Shown: positions 50,485 to 60,307, counted from the first letter of the stretch. The stretch is DNA of 64,000 nt from Actinomycetota bacterium (GCA_005883215.1 VAYS01000012.1:70628-134627), one strand, 5' to 3'. Notes: generated by a model from the sequence alone, not told the origin. Made by a program: numbers and translations.

Positions 50485-50913
50485 ATGGCCCAGGCAACGC
50501 AGGTGCGCGACGGTCAGACCTCAAACGCGTCCGTCGCTGAGCTGGTCAAGCAGCTTTCAGAGCAGACGAGCCGGCTGGCCCGCGAGGAGGTCGAGCTGGC
50601 CAAGGCGGAGCTCGCCGAGAAGGGCAAGCGCGCGGGCATCGGCGCCGGCATGTTCGGCGGGGCGGGCATGCTCGGCTTCTACGCCCTGGGGGCGCTCACC
50701 GCGTGCGCGATCCTCGGCCTGGCGACCGCCGTCGCGGGGTGGCTGGCCGCGCTGATCGTCGGCGCCGTCTACGGGGCGATCGCCGGGGGGCTGGCGCTCG
50801 CCGGCAAGGGCAAGGTCCAGCAAGCGACCCCGCCGGTTCCCGAGCAAGCCACCGAGAGCGTGAAGGAGGACGTGCAATGGGCCAAGACCCGGGCGCAGAC
50901 AGCACGACGGTGA
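50485..50913 (+). CDS. Actinobacterial Holin-X/DUF1469-type membrane protein
   Basis: 142 aa, ATG with AGGAGG. An amphipathic helix (SVAELVKQLSEQTSRLAREEV, split here after EQT) covers residues about 12-50, followed by two membrane helices (about 55-80 and 84-108) and a charged tail. This is the Holin-X (PF07332) arrangement. Despite the name, these chromosomal proteins are not known to act in phage lysis. The start of the DUF3618 gene overlaps its end by 37 bases, and both occur with YihY in actinobacterial envelope-stress clusters. Confidence 0.82.
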   Translation: MAQATQVRDGQTSNASVAELVKQLSEQTSRLAREEVELAKAELAEKGKRAGIGAGMFGGAGMLGFYALGALTACAILGLATAVAGWLAALIVGAVYGAIAGGLALAGKGKVQQATPPVPEQATESVKEDVQWAKTRAQTARR

Positions 50914-51224
50914 CCGAGCCGCGCGGGCCCGAGGAGATCCGCCAGGACATCCAGAGCACCCGCCACGAGCTGGGTGACACCGTCGCCGCGCTGGCATACA
51001 AGGCCGACGTCAAGGCGCGGACCAGGGAGAAGGTGTCCGGCGCCAAGCAGTCGGTGGCCCACAAGAAGGACGAGGTGGTGGGCAAGGCCAAGCAGGCTTC
51101 GCCCGACGCCGCCGCCGGGGCCGCGGCTCAGGCTTCGGAGAAGGCGCGCCGAAACCCCCTTGCGCTGGCCGCCGCGGGCGCCTTCCTGGCCGGGGTACTC
51201 GTCGGACGCTCGAGCAACCGGTAG
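50877..51224 (+). CDS. DUF3618 protein
   Basis: 115 aa from the ATG at 50877, preceded by GAAGGAGG. The conserved start EEIRQDIQSTRHELGDTVAA (about 19-38) is the DUF3618 signature. An Ala/Lys-rich helical region follows, and one C-terminal membrane helix (NPLALAAAGAFLAGVLVGR). Function unknown. The gene overlaps the Holin-X gene and precedes YihY by 37 bases, so it belongs to the same module. Confidence 0.82.
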   Translation: MGQDPGADSTTVTEPRGPEEIRQDIQSTRHELGDTVAALAYKADVKARTREKVSGAKQSVAHKKDEVVGKAKQASPDAAAGAAAQASEKARRNPLALAAAGAFLAGVLVGRSSNR

Positions 51225-51261
51225 CGCCCCATCCGCCGATAGCGACTTGAAGGAGGACGAG

Positions 51262-52299
51262 ATGGCTCAGGCGACACGTCGCAAACCGGCATCGAGCGGT
51301 TCGGGATCGAGCGGCCCGGACCGGCCGACCAAGCCCAGCCACCTGGGCGGCCGCTCCTGGTGGGGCGTGGGCCGGCGCACGGTCCGCGAGTTCCGGGCGG
51401 ACAACCTGACCGACTGGGCGGCGGCGCTCACCTACTACGGGATCCTGGCGATCTTCCCGGCGCTCATCGCGCTGGTGGCGATCCTGGGTCTGATCGGCCA
51501 CTCGGCCACCCAGCCGCTGATCGACAACCTGGGCAAGGTGGCCCCCGGGGTGGCCCCCGGGCCGGCCAAGCAGATCTTCACCAGCGCGATCCAGAACCTG
51601 CAGAAGAGCCAGGGGGCGGCGGGTGTCATCTTCGTCACCGGTGTGGCCGGCGCGCTGTGGTCGGCGTCGGGCTACGTCGCCGCGTTCATGCGGGCGTCCA
51701 ACGCGATCTATGACGTGGAGGAGGGTCGCCCGGCGTGGAAGACGCTGCCCATTCGCGTGGGCGTGACGCTCGTCCTGATCGTGCTCCTGGCGCTGACCGC
51801 CGTGGCTGTGACGACCACCGGCGGGCTGGCCAAGCAGGTCGGCAACCTGGTGGGCGTCGGCGGCACCGCCGTCACCGTCTGGGAGATCGCCAAGTGGCCT
51901 GTGCTGCTGGTGGTGATCAGCCTGATGTTCGCGCTGCTGTACTGGGCGGCGCCGAACGCCAGGCAGCCCGGCTTTCGCTGGCTGAGCCCCGGCGGCCTGG
52001 TCGCCGTGCTGATGTGGATCGCCGCCTCGGCCGGGTTTGCCTTCTACGTGGCCAACTTCGGCTCCTACAACAAGACCTACGGCGCGCTGGGCGGCGTGAT
52101 CATCTTCCTCGTCTGGCTGTGGATCTCCAACCTCGCCGTCCTGGTGGGCGCCGAGCTCAACGCCGAGCTGGAGCGAGGACGGCGGCTGGAGGCGGGCGAG
52201 CCGGCCGAGCGCGAGCCCTTCGTCGAGCCCAGGGACACCCGCAAGCTCGACGGGCGCCGCGCGCCGGGCGGGGGTCGCGCCCAGGGAGCCGCGACCTAG
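51262..52299 (+). CDS. YihY/BrkB-family inner-membrane protein
   Basis: 345 aa from the ATG at 51262 with GAAGGAGG upstream. A Ser/Gly-rich N-terminus (1-35) precedes six hydrophobic segments (about 62-86, 125-145, 165-190, 205-225, 235-260 and 265-290). Motifs are DNLTDWAAALTYYGILAIFP at the first helix, GALWSASGYVAAFMRASNAIY in the middle and FLVWLWISNLAVLVGAELNA at the last helix; these define the family. The role is unknown (formerly misassigned as RNase BN). The charged tail is variable. Confidence 0.9.
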   Translation: MAQATRRKPASSGSGSSGPDRPTKPSHLGGRSWWGVGRRTVREFRADNLTDWAAALTYYGILAIFPALIALVAILGLIGHSATQPLIDNLGKVAPGVAPGPAKQIFTSAIQNLQKSQGAAGVIFVTGVAGALWSASGYVAAFMRASNAIYDVEEGRPAWKTLPIRVGVTLVLIVLLALTAVAVTTTGGLAKQVGNLVGVGGTAVTVWEIAKWPVLLVVISLMFALLYWAAPNARQPGFRWLSPGGLVAVLMWIAASAGFAFYVANFGSYNKTYGALGGVIIFLVWLWISNLAVLVGAELNAELERGRRLEAGEPAEREPFVEPRDTRKLDGRRAPGGGRAQGAAT

Positions 52300-52330
52300 C
52301 CGGCCCCAGGTCATACACTGCCCGGCCGCG

Positions 52331-52771
52331 ATGCCGGTCGACACCAAGGCAGTGGGCAAGAGCTTTCCCCCCGCGGTGTATGCGGTGGGGCGCGAGAAGG
52401 TGCGCGAGTACGCCCACGCGGTGGGGGAGACCAACCCGATCCACCTCGACCCCGACGCGGCCCGCGCAGCCGGCTTTCGCGACGTGGTCGCGCCCCCGAT
52501 GTTCGCCGTGGTCTACAGCGCTCCGGCGATGGCGCCGGCGATCTTCGACCCCGAGGTGGGGATGAACTTCGCCCTCATGGTCCACGGCGGCCAGGAGTTT
52601 CAGTGGGGCGAGCTGGTGATCGCGGGCGACGAGATCACCACCACGGCCACGGTCAAGGACATCTCCGACAAGGACGGCCGCACCTTCTACGTCTTTGAGA
52701 CCGTTTCCACCAACCAGGAAGGCGACAACGTCTGCACCGGCACCTGGACCAACATCGTCCGAGGAGGGTGA
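52331..52771 (+). CDS. MaoC-like dehydratase, HadA-type N-terminal hot-dog domain
   Basis: 146 aa. A single hot-dog fold resembling the N-terminal (substrate-side) half of (3R)-hydroxyacyl dehydratases: SFPPAVYAVGREKVREYAHA, GETNPIHLDPDAAR and GGQEFQWGELVIAGD. The NPIH motif is seen, but the paired gene carries the catalytic Asp-His in fuller form. It would pair with the next product to form a HadA-HadB type heterodimer that dehydrates 3-hydroxyacyl thioesters. The genes are adjacent, with GGAGG of the next gene overlapping this stop. Confidence 0.82.
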   Translation: MPVDTKAVGKSFPPAVYAVGREKVREYAHAVGETNPIHLDPDAARAAGFRDVVAPPMFAVVYSAPAMAPAIFDPEVGMNFALMVHGGQEFQWGELVIAGDEITTTATVKDISDKDGRTFYVFETVSTNQEGDNVCTGTWTNIVRGG

Positions 52772-52773
52772 GC

Positions 52774-53166
52774 ATGGCCGACTTCACAGCCGGAGAGCGC
52801 ATTCCCGAGCTACGCGTGACCCCGGACAAGTACCTCACCTACCGCTACGCGGGCGCCTCCGGGGACTACAACCCGATCCACATCGACGAGGAGTTCGCCA
52901 AGGCGGTCGGCCTGCCCGGGCGCATCCTGCACGGGCTCTACTCGATGGCCCAGGTGGCCCGCGCCCAGACCGAGGCGGCCGGTGGCCCGCAGGGACTCAA
53001 GCGATTGGCGGTCCAGTTTCGGGGCATGGGCTTTCCCGAGCAGGAGATCGTGGTCCGCGGCACGGTGCGCGAGCGCCGCGACGGCCGCGCGGTGATCGAC
53101 ACCGTCGCCCAGCAGGGTGACAACCAGATCATCCGCAACGCCGAGGCCGAGGTCGAGGTGCAGTAG
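52774..53166 (+). CDS. MaoC-like dehydratase, HadB-type catalytic hot-dog domain
   Basis: 130 aa from the ATG at 52774 (GGAGG seven bases before); a GTG at 52768 overlapping the previous stop is also possible. The hydratase motif is YAGASGDYNPIHIDEEFAKA with the catalytic Asp and His, followed by GLPGRILHGLYSMAQVAR. It is the catalytic partner of the preceding HadA-like protein in fatty acid elongation or degradation; the chain length is not known. A GC-rich hairpin region follows before hrcA. Confidence 0.85.
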   Translation: MADFTAGERIPELRVTPDKYLTYRYAGASGDYNPIHIDEEFAKAVGLPGRILHGLYSMAQVARAQTEAAGGPQGLKRLAVQFRGMGFPEQEIVVRGTVRERRDGRAVIDTVAQQGDNQIIRNAEAEVEVQ

Positions 53167-53200
53167 GGCTTCGCCCCTGAGGGGGCTTCGCCGGTCTCCC

Positions 53201-53222
53201 GGCCCCGGCGCACGCCGGAGCC
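53201..53222. promoter_or_regulatory. GC-rich inverted repeat before hrcA
   Basis: GGC-C-CCGGCG-CA-CGCCGG-A-GCC pairs over nine of ten positions and ends 19 bases before the hrcA start. The usual HrcA operator (CIRCE, TTAGCACTC-N9-GAGTGCTAA) is not seen in this gap. It may be a leader hairpin, the hadAB terminator or a different operator. Confidence 0.35.
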
Positions 53223-53241
53223 CGTCCCTAGAATCGAGAGC

Positions 53242-54267
53242 ATGCTCACCGCCCGCCAGGAGCTCATCCTGCGCAAGGTGGTCGAGGGCTACCTGCGCGC
53301 CGGACAGCCGGTCGCCTCCAAGGCGATCGCCGCCGAGCCGGGCATGGAGTATGGCTCCTCGACCATCCGCAACGAGCTCGCCGTGCTCGAGGAGCACGGG
53401 CTGCTCGGCCACCCCCACACCTCGGCCGGACGGGTTCCCACCGAGGCCGGCCAGCGCTACGTGGTCGACCGCCTGCTCGAGTCGGGAGTGCCGGTGCGCG
53501 CCTCCGAGCAGCTCGGGCTCTCGCTCATGCAGCGCGAGGTCGACGAGGCCATGCGCGCCACCACCGAGACCCTGGCCGAGGTCACCAACCTGCTGGCGAT
53601 CGTAACCGCCCCTCCGGTGGAGACGGCGACCATCCGCCACATCGAGGTGCTGGCCCTGCGCGCGGACCTGGTGATGGTGGTGATCATCACCTCGACCGGC
53701 GCGGTGTCCAAGCGGATCTTCACCTTTGCCCAGGGGGTCGATGCCGGCCTGGTGGCGTGGGCGGGCGAGTACCTCAACGAGCGGCTCTCGGGCCTCGGTC
53801 TGGGGGCGCGGACGCTTCACCAGCGCCTCGCCGAGCCCAGCCTCGGGCCGACCGAGCTCGCCTTCATCCGCCAGCTGACGCCGGCCTTCACCCAGCTGGC
53901 CGACACCTCCGAGGAGACCGTCTACTTCGAAGGCGCTTCGCACCTGTTCTCCGAGGAAGGCGTGCAGGAGATCTCCGAGATCAACGAGCTGATGGTGCTT
54001 CTCGAGCGCCGGGTGAGCCTCTTGCGGGTGATGCGCGCCGCCCTGTCCGAGCGCGACGTCTACGTGCGCATCGGCTCGGAGAACGAGTCGCCCGCCCTGC
54101 GCTCGCTGGCCCTGGTCGCCTCCGGCTATGGCCTCCCCGCCCGCAAGTTGGGGGCGGTGTCGGTGATCGGTCCGGTGCGCATGGACTACGAGCGCGCGAT
54201 CCTGACCGTGCGCGAGGCGGCGGACAAGCTCTCGCGCTTCACGCTCGACGTCTATGGCCACGGCTAG
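53242..54267 (+). CDS. hrcA: Heat-inducible transcription repressor HrcA
   Basis: 341 aa. An N-terminal winged helix (about 1-75: [60 protein letters not shown]) is followed by the GAF-like and dimerisation parts, with [16 protein letters not shown] and the closing [14 protein letters not shown] that typify the family. It represses chaperone genes and is inactivated when GroE is titrated. It is followed directly by dnaJ, overlapping by 14 bases if dnaJ starts at 54254. dnaK, grpE and groEL are not in the window. Confidence 0.95.
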   Translation: MLTARQELILRKVVEGYLRAGQPVASKAIAAEPGMEYGSSTIRNELAVLEEHGLLGHPHTSAGRVPTEAGQRYVVDRLLESGVPVRASEQLGLSLMQREVDEAMRATTETLAEVTNLLAIVTAPPVETATIRHIEVLALRADLVMVVIITSTGAVSKRIFTFAQGVDAGLVAWAGEYLNERLSGLGLGARTLHQRLAEPSLGPTELAFIRQLTPAFTQLADTSEETVYFEGASHLFSEEGVQEISEINELMVLLERRVSLLRVMRAALSERDVYVRIGSENESPALRSLALVASGYGLPARKLGAVSVIGPVRMDYERAILTVREAADKLSRFTLDVYGHG

Positions 54268-55420
54268 CCGGCGCGATATGCCCCGCGATCCCTACGAGGT
54301 GCTCGGCGTCGCGCGGGCCGCGAGCGAGTCCGAGGTCAAAAAGGCCTTCCGGGGACTGGCGCGCGAGCTGCACCCCGACGTCAACAAGCACGACCACCAG
54401 GCCGAGGAGAAGTTCAAGGAGGCCGCCGAGGCCTACGAGATCCTGTCTGACCCCGAGCGGCGGGCCACCTATGACCGCTACGGGCACGAGGGCCTGCGCT
54501 CGGGCGGCTTCGCCCCCAACTTCGACGCCTTCGCCTCGGTGGCCGACATCTTTGACGCCTTCTTCGGGGGCGGCGCGTTCGGCGGCGGGGGTTTCGGCGG
54601 CCGCTTCGGTGCGCGCTCCGGCCCCGCCCCGGGAGGCGACGTGGCGGTGCGGGCCGACGTCGACCTGGTGGCGGCCGCCCGGGGCGCGTCGGTAGAGGTC
54701 AGCTACGACGCCATCGAGCGTTGCGATCGCTGCCAGGGCAACGGCGCCGAGCCGGGCACGCCGATCGAGACCTGCGAGCGCTGCGGCGGGGCCGGGCACC
54801 TGCAGGCGGTGACCCGCACGCCGTTCGGACAGGTGGTGCGCACGGTCGAGTGCGACGTGTGCCACGGCGATGGACGCATCGCTCGCCAACCGTGCACGCA
54901 GTGCCACGGGCGAGGACGCCGCGTGGTCAAGCGCGAGCTGAAGGTCGACGTACCCGCCGGCATCGCCGATGGCCAGCGGATCCGGATCTCCGGGCGCGGC
55001 CACGTGGGCGAACCGGGCGCGCCCCCCGGCGACCTCTACGTGCTCGTGCACGTGCGCGAGGACGAGCGCTTCGTGCGCGACGGCGACGACCTGGTGACCG
55101 TGCTCGACGTACCCGCCCCCGCCGCCGCGCTGGGGATCACGCTGACCGTCCCCGGCCTGGACGGCGAGCAGGAGGTCGAGGTGCCGGCCGGCACCCAGCC
55201 CGGCGAGGTGATCGTGCTGCGGGGCGAGGGCATGCCCGCCCTGCGTCGCGGCCGCACCGGCGATCTGCGGGTGGTGGTCAATGTGGTCGTGCCGCGGCGG
55301 CTGAGCGCCGAGCAGCGCGAGCTGGTCGAGCGTCTGCAGGGGACGATGACGCCCGAGAACCTGCGCGGCGAGGAGTCGGTGTTCCAGCGCCTGCGCCGCG
55401 CCCTGCGCACCTCGGCCTGA
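54254..55420 (+). CDS. dnaJ: Chaperone protein DnaJ
   Basis: 388 aa from the ATG at 54254; an ATG at 54278 ([10 protein letters not shown]) is an equally good start. The J domain (about 10-75) has the HPD motif in ELHPDVN. A Gly/Phe-rich region follows ([15 protein letters not shown]), then the zinc-binding domain with four repeats: [24 protein letters not shown] and CTQCHGRG. The C-terminal substrate-binding domain ends near [10 protein letters not shown]. It is a co-chaperone of DnaK. The hrcA-dnaJ-prmA order is the common actinobacterial and firmicute arrangement. Confidence 0.95.
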   Translation: MATASRRDMPRDPYEVLGVARAASESEVKKAFRGLARELHPDVNKHDHQAEEKFKEAAEAYEILSDPERRATYDRYGHEGLRSGGFAPNFDAFASVADIFDAFFGGGAFGGGGFGGRFGARSGPAPGGDVAVRADVDLVAAARGASVEVSYDAIERCDRCQGNGAEPGTPIETCERCGGAGHLQAVTRTPFGQVVRTVECDVCHGDGRIARQPCTQCHGRGRRVVKRELKVDVPAGIADGQRIRISGRGHVGEPGAPPGDLYVLVHVREDERFVRDGDDLVTVLDVPAPAAALGITLTVPGLDGEQEVEVPAGTQPGEVIVLRGEGMPALRRGRTGDLRVVVNVVVPRRLSAEQRELVERLQGTMTPENLRGEESVFQRLRRALRTSA

Positions 55421-55487
55421 GCCGCTCGCGCCGAGGCGTGTCCCGGTCGCGCACGCGCGCATCTCGCTCGCGCCTGGGGGCCGGCGC

Positions 55488-56363
55488 ATGATCCGCCTCG
55501 CCGTCCGGGTGCGCCGCGATCAGTCCGAGCTGGTCCTGGCCGACCTGCTCGCGCTGGCGCCCACCGGAGTCGAGGAGGTCGACGTCGACGATTGCGTGGT
55601 CGAGTACGCGATCTACGGGGCCCCGGGTGAGCTGGCCGACGTGGGGGCGGTGCGCGCCGCGGCGGGCGCCGCGCTGGTCGAGGTCTTCACCCGCGAGGTG
55701 GCCGACGACTGGGGCGAGCGCTGGAGACGGTTTCATCGGCCGGTGACCGTCGCCGGACCCGCCGGCCGGCGCCGGGTCCACGTGCGACCGCCGTGGGCCC
55801 CGCCGCCGCCCGCTTCCATCCGCGCCGGCGGCGCGAGCCCCGAGGCCGGCCTGGTCGACCTCGTGGTCGACCCCGCCCAGGCGTTTGGGACCGGCGCCCA
55901 CCCCACGACCCGTCTGTGCCTGGAGCTGCTGCTCGCCCTGGTCGAGGAGGACCAGGCCCGCGGCTCGCTGTGCGACGTCGGCTCCGGCTCGGGCGTGCTG
56001 GCGATCGCCGCGGCCAAGCTCGGCTGGGCGCCGGTGGTGGCCATCGACCACGATCCGGCCGCCGTGGCCGCCACCCGCGAGAACGCGGCCGCCAACGGGG
56101 TCACGCTCGAGGTGCGCCGCGGCGACCTGCGCGCGATGACCCCGCCCGCCGCCGCGACGATCAGCGCCAACCTGGTGGCGCCCCTGCTGCGCGAGCTCGC
56201 CGCTCGCCCGCCCGCGCCGCCTCCGGCGGCCGTGGTGGCGGGCGGGCTGCTGGCAAGCGAGGCACCAGAGGTGGCGCGGGCCCTCGCCCGGGGCTGGGGT
56301 TTGCGCGAGCGCCTGCGCCTGAGCGAGGGCGACTGGGCGGCGGTGCTGCTGTCCGGCCCCTAG
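55488..56363 (+). CDS. prmA: Ribosomal protein L11 methyltransferase
   Basis: 291 aa. A short N-terminal substrate-binding domain (1-60) precedes the class I methyltransferase domain: DPAQAFGTGAHPTTRLCLEL, CDVGSGSGVLAIAAAKLG (SAM motif I), VAIDHDPAAVAATRENAAAN and ISANLVAPLLREL (catalytic NLV motif). It trimethylates L11. Position after dnaJ is typical. Confidence 0.92.
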   Translation: MIRLAVRVRRDQSELVLADLLALAPTGVEEVDVDDCVVEYAIYGAPGELADVGAVRAAAGAALVEVFTREVADDWGERWRRFHRPVTVAGPAGRRRVHVRPPWAPPPPASIRAGGASPEAGLVDLVVDPAQAFGTGAHPTTRLCLELLLALVEEDQARGSLCDVGSGSGVLAIAAAKLGWAPVVAIDHDPAAVAATRENAAANGVTLEVRRGDLRAMTPPAAATISANLVAPLLRELAARPPAPPPAAVVAGGLLASEAPEVARALARGWGLRERLRLSEGDWAAVLLSGP

Positions 56364-56385
56364 CCGCTCCTGGGATGCTTACCCG

Positions 56386-57417
56386 GTGCCAGCCACGAAC
56401 GACGGCGCCAAAGCCACCGGCGATGGCCGTCCCTCGGTCGTCCTGTCCCTCAACGCGCTGTCCGAAACCGTCGAGGCGGGACGCCTGGCGCAGGCCGTCG
56501 GCTTCGCCTCGGTGTGGACGACGGAGTTCACCGACCGCTCGGCGACCGTCCCTCTGGCCGCGCTGGCGGTGGCGACCGAGGAGATCACGTTGGGGAGCGC
56601 GATCGCCTATGCGTTCGGGCGCACGCCGCTGGTGCTGGCCGCCGAAGCCCGCGACCTGGACGTGCTCTCGGAGGGACGCCTCATCCTCGGGCTGGGTACC
56701 GGCACCCGGCGCATGCAGCAGGACTGGCACGGCCTCGACGGCGAGCATCCCGCCGCCCGGGTGGAGGAGCTGGTGCCGCTGCTGCGCCGCGCGCTGCGGC
56801 TGCACGAGGGGCCCATCGATCACCGGGGGCGCTTCTATCGCCTGGTGGTAAACCCCACCGCGCCGGTGGGACCTCCGCTGCGCGCGGACCTGCCGATCTA
56901 CACCGCGGGGGTCAACGCGCGCATGGTCGAGGCCGCGGGTGCGGTCGCCGACGGGCTGGTGGGCCACCCGCTGTTCACCGCCGACTACGTGCGCGACGTG
57001 GTGCGTCCCGCGCTGGCCCGGGGGGCCGAGCGCACGGAGCGGCAGCGGCCGCCGCCCATAGCCGGCTACGTCACCTGCGCGGTAGACGAGGACGCAGACC
57101 GCGCCCGGCGCAACGCCCGAGCGGTGATCGCCTTCAACTCGACGGTGAAGACCTACCAGGCCATCCACCGCCACCACGGCTTCGAGCCCGAGGCCGAGGC
57201 CATCCGCGACGCCTGGCGAAGCCGCGACTGGGAGGCGATGGCCGACGCCGTCTCCGACCGCATGCTCGACGCGATCGCTCTGGCCGGAACCGCGGCCGAG
57301 GTGCGCGCCCAGTACGAGGAGCGGCGCCGGGGCCTGTACGAGTGGACGCTCTTGTGGCCTCCCGCCTTCACCGGGCTGGAGGGCGCCGCCGCGGTGATCG
57401 AGGCGTTCAAGGACTGA
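56386..57417 (+). CDS. LLM-class F420/flavin-dependent oxidoreductase
   Basis: 343 aa, GTG start. The luciferase-like barrel is shown by RLAQAVGFASVWTTEFTDRS, GSAIAYAFGRTPLVLAAEAR, GRLILGLGTGTRRMQQDWHG, and LPIYTAGVNARMVEAAGAVA DGLVGHP read across two strands. These fit the F420-dependent group. It interrupts the otherwise conserved prmA-yqeY run. No substrate is known. Confidence 0.87.
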   Translation: MPATNDGAKATGDGRPSVVLSLNALSETVEAGRLAQAVGFASVWTTEFTDRSATVPLAALAVATEEITLGSAIAYAFGRTPLVLAAEARDLDVLSEGRLILGLGTGTRRMQQDWHGLDGEHPAARVEELVPLLRRALRLHEGPIDHRGRFYRLVVNPTAPVGPPLRADLPIYTAGVNARMVEAAGAVADGLVGHPLFTADYVRDVVRPALARGAERTERQRPPPIAGYVTCAVDEDADRARRNARAVIAFNSTVKTYQAIHRHHGFEPEAEAIRDAWRSRDWEAMADAVSDRMLDAIALAGTAAEVRAQYEERRRGLYEWTLLWPPAFTGLEGAAAVIEAFKD

Positions 57418-57487
57418 GCTTCGGCAAACCCCGCGCCGGGCGGCGGCGGAGATGCTCCGGGCGGACGGCCGCCTATCCTTGAGCGCG

Positions 57488-57916
57488 ATGAGCGTCGCCG
57501 AGCGGGTGCGCGAGGACATGAACGCGGCCATGAAGTCCGGCGACCGCGAGCGGGCGGCCGCGTTGCGCCTGGTCCTCTCCGAGCTGCAGAAGGCGGCCAA
57601 GGAGGGCGACTCCGACGAGATGGCGGTGCTCCGCCGCGAGCGCAAGCGGCGGCTCGACGCCGCCGAGGCGTTTCGCGAGGGCGGGCGCTCAGAGCGCGTG
57701 GAGGCCGAGGAGGCCGAGGCCGAGCTGATCTCCGACTACCTGCCTGCCGAGCTCGACGACCAGGAGCTGGGCGAGATCGTCGCCCGGGCCATCTCCGACG
57801 CCGGCGCCCAGTCGCCCAAGGACATGGGCAAGGTGATGCCGCTGGCCATGAAGGCGGTGCAGGGCCGCGCCGACGGCCGCCGCGTCTCCGAGCGCGTGCG
57901 GGAGGCGCTCGCCTAG
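57488..57916 (+). CDS. yqeY: GatB/YqeY domain protein
   Basis: 142 aa from the ATG at 57488. The all-helical YqeY fold is shown by VREDMNAAMKSGDRERAAAL, LRLVLSELQKAA, RKRRLDAAEAFREGGR, ELISDYLPAELDDQEL and DMGKVMPLAMKAVQGRADGR. The domain resembles the C-terminal tRNA-binding part of GatB but its own role is unsettled. The phoH-family gene starts 14 bases after its stop. Confidence 0.92.
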   Translation: MSVAERVREDMNAAMKSGDRERAAALRLVLSELQKAAKEGDSDEMAVLRRERKRRLDAAEAFREGGRSERVEAEEAEAELISDYLPAELDDQELGEIVARAISDAGAQSPKDMGKVMPLAMKAVQGRADGRRVSERVREALA

Positions 57917-57930
57917 GCGCGCCGCGGCCG

Positions 57931-58938
57931 ATGCGTCTGCAGATCGAGGTGCCAAACCAGGTCGCCGCGGAGCTGGCGGGCAGCCAGGACGCGGTCCTGC
58001 GCACGCTCGAGGAGCGCCTGGAGTGCCAGGTGTGGCTACGCGGCAACGTGGTCACCCTCGACGGCGACGAGGACGCCATCCAGGCGGGCGAGCGGGTGGT
58101 GCACGAGCTCAGCGACCTGTCCGCCCAGGGCCACGAGCTGGGGCCGGGCACCGTGTCCGCGGTGCAGGGCGCGATCGCCGCCGAGCGCGAGCCCGCGCAG
58201 GTGCTCGAGGACGTGGTCTGGCGCCACCGCGGGCGCCGGATCGCGCCCCGGACGGTCAACCAGAAGCACTACGTCGACTCGATCCGCGAGCACACGATCA
58301 CCTTCGGGATCGGCCCGGCGGGCACGGGCAAGACCTTCCTGGCGGTGGCGATGGCCGCGGCGGCGCTCTCGCGCCGCGAGGTCAGCCGCGTGATCCTCAC
58401 CCGGCCGGCGGTCGAGGCGGGGGAGCGCCTGGGCTTCCTGCCCGGCGATCTGATGGCCAAGATCGACCCCTATCTGCGGCCGCTGTTCGACGCCCTGCAC
58501 GACATGCTCGACCCCGAGCGGGTCTCGGCCCACCTGGAGCGCGGCGTGATCGAGGTGGCGCCGCTGGCGTTCATGCGGGGCCGCACGATTAATGACTCGT
58601 TCGTGATCCTCGACGAGGCCCAGAACACCAGCCCCGAGCAGATGAAGATGTTCCTCACCCGCCTGGGGTTCGGCTCCAAGATGGTGGTCACGGGCGACAT
58701 CACCCAGATCGACCTGCCGCGCGACCAGCGCTCCGGGCTGGTGGTGGTCGCCGACGTGCTCGAGTCGGTGCAGGAGATCGAGTTCGTGCGCTTCGGCGGG
58801 GAGGACGTCGTCCGCCACCAGCTTGTGCAGCGCATCGTCGAGGCCTACGGCGAGCAGGCCCAGCGCGAGGCCCCCGAACTGCACCCCGCCGACCGCGAGG
58901 GCGGCGAGCGCCGTCCCGCCGACCGCCGGCGCGCCTAG
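57931..58938 (+). CDS. phoH: PhoH-family ATPase
   Basis: 335 aa. A KH-like N-terminal region (about 1-75) is followed by the RecD-like ATPase: [20 protein letters not shown] (Walker A), [37 protein letters not shown] (Walker B) and [13 protein letters not shown]. It probably acts in RNA metabolism, as the constant neighbourhood with ybeY suggests. The C-terminal 30 residues are charged and variable. Confidence 0.93.
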   Translation: MRLQIEVPNQVAAELAGSQDAVLRTLEERLECQVWLRGNVVTLDGDEDAIQAGERVVHELSDLSAQGHELGPGTVSAVQGAIAAEREPAQVLEDVVWRHRGRRIAPRTVNQKHYVDSIREHTITFGIGPAGTGKTFLAVAMAAAALSRREVSRVILTRPAVEAGERLGFLPGDLMAKIDPYLRPLFDALHDMLDPERVSAHLERGVIEVAPLAFMRGRTINDSFVILDEAQNTSPEQMKMFLTRLGFGSKMVVTGDITQIDLPRDQRSGLVVVADVLESVQEIEFVRFGGEDVVRHQLVQRIVEAYGEQAQREAPELHPADREGGERRPADRRRA

Positions 58939-58998
58939 CCGCCTACGCCCTGAGCGTCCTCCCGCCCGCGAGCTCGTCGCCCCTGCCTCCCGGCCGCG

Positions 58999-59394
58999 AT
59001 GTTGCAAGTCGAGATCCTGGGCTCCCACGGCGTCCCCGGCCTGGCCGTCGGCAGGGTCCATCGCCTGTGCGCGCTGGCCGCCGCCTCCGCCGGGGTCCAG
59101 GAGGGGCATCTGGCGGTGACGTTCGTGGACGAGCGCGAGATCGCCGAGCTCAACCGCCGCCACCGCGGCCGGCCCGAGCCGACGGACGTGCTGTCGTTCC
59201 CCGTGGACGCCGACGCCGATCCCGCCGGCCCGCGCGAGCTGGGAGACGTGGTGATCTGCCCCGGGCACACGGCCGACGTGGGCGAGGCGATCGTCCACGG
59301 CGTGCTCCACCTGGTGGGCATGGACCACGAGAGCGACGACGGCGAGATGCTCGCCCTCCAGCGCGAGCTGCTGGCCTGGGAGCGCGAGCGGTGA
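58999..59394 (+). CDS. ybeY: Endoribonuclease YbeY
   Basis: 131 aa. The zinc site is in [18 protein letters not shown] (HxxxHxxxxxH), preceded by the [20 protein letters not shown] signature. It takes part in 16S rRNA 3'-end maturation and ribosome quality control. Its TGA overlaps the GTG of era as GTGA, so the two are coupled. Confidence 0.95.
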   Translation: MLQVEILGSHGVPGLAVGRVHRLCALAAASAGVQEGHLAVTFVDEREIAELNRRHRGRPEPTDVLSFPVDADADPAGPRELGDVVICPGHTADVGEAIVHGVLHLVGMDHESDDGEMLALQRELLAWERER

Positions 59395-60278
59395 GCGAGA
59401 CCCGCAGCGGGTTCGTCGCCCTCGGCGGCCGTCCCAACGTGGGCAAGTCGACGCTGGTCAACGCGATCGTGGGGGGCAAGGTGGCGATCGTCTCCGACAA
59501 GCCGCAGACCACCCGGTCGGCGATCCGCGGTGTGGCCACTGGCCCGGACTGGCAGCTGGTGCTGGTCGACCTCCCCGGCGTGCAGCGACCGCGAGACGCG
59601 TTGACCCGCCGTATGCAGGCGCGCGTGGAGCGCGAGCTGGCCGACGGCGACGCCGCCCTGCTGATGCTAAGCGCCGAGCAGGGGGTGGGGCCGGGCGACC
59701 GCTTCCTGGCCCGGTCGCTCACCCGCTCCCCGGTGCCGGTGGTGGTGGCGGTCAACAAGATCGACCGGGTGGGGCGCCCCGGCGTGGTGCGCGTCCTCCA
59801 GGACGCGGCCGCCCTGGAGGTGGGCGATGACATCTTCCCCATCGCGGCCAAGACGGGACAGGGAGTGGACGCGCTGGTCGCCCACCTGGTCTCGCTGCTG
59901 GCTCCCGGGCCGTTCCTGTTCGCGCCCGCCCAGCGCACCGACCAGCCCCGCGAGCTGCTCGTCGCCGAGCTGGTGCGCGAGCAGGTGCTGGCCCGCACCT
60001 TTCAGGAGGTGCCCCACTCGGTCGGGGTGGTGGTCGAGGATCTCGAGCGCCCGCGCCAGGGCCTGATCCGCCTGCGCGTGGTGGTGTGGGTCGAAGCCGA
60101 GTCCCAGAAGGGCATCCTGATCGGGGCCGGCGGGCGTCAGATCAAGGCGATCGGCACCGCCGCCCGCCGGGAGATCGAACGGGAGCTCGGGAGCTCGGTG
60201 CACCTGGACGTGGTGGTGCGCGTACGTCGCCACTGGCGCGCCGACGAGGGCCTGCTGGACCGGTTGGGCATCGAGTAG
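59391..60278 (+). CDS. era: GTPase Era
   Basis: 295 aa from the GTG at 59391. The G1 motif is [10 protein letters not shown]2 lies in SDKPQTTR, G3 reads DLPG instead of the usual DTPG, and G4 is NKID. The C-terminal KH domain is marked by [19 protein letters not shown]. Era binds the 3' end of 16S rRNA and assists small-subunit assembly. The G3 change is conservative in position but removes the Thr. Confidence 0.95.
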   Translation: MSETRSGFVALGGRPNVGKSTLVNAIVGGKVAIVSDKPQTTRSAIRGVATGPDWQLVLVDLPGVQRPRDALTRRMQARVERELADGDAALLMLSAEQGVGPGDRFLARSLTRSPVPVVVAVNKIDRVGRPGVVRVLQDAAALEVGDDIFPIAAKTGQGVDALVAHLVSLLAPGPFLFAPAQRTDQPRELLVAELVREQVLARTFQEVPHSVGVVVEDLERPRQGLIRLRVVVWVEAESQKGILIGAGGRQIKAIGTAARREIERELGSSVHLDVVVRVRRHWRADEGLLDRLGIE

Positions 60279-60307
60279 GCCGACCACCGCCCGCCTAGAC
60301 TCCGGTC

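Noticed and set aside
50485-50913. Phage holin for lysis
   Set aside because: Holin-X-type proteins occur as ordinary chromosomal genes beside DUF3618 and YihY; no endolysin is adjacent.
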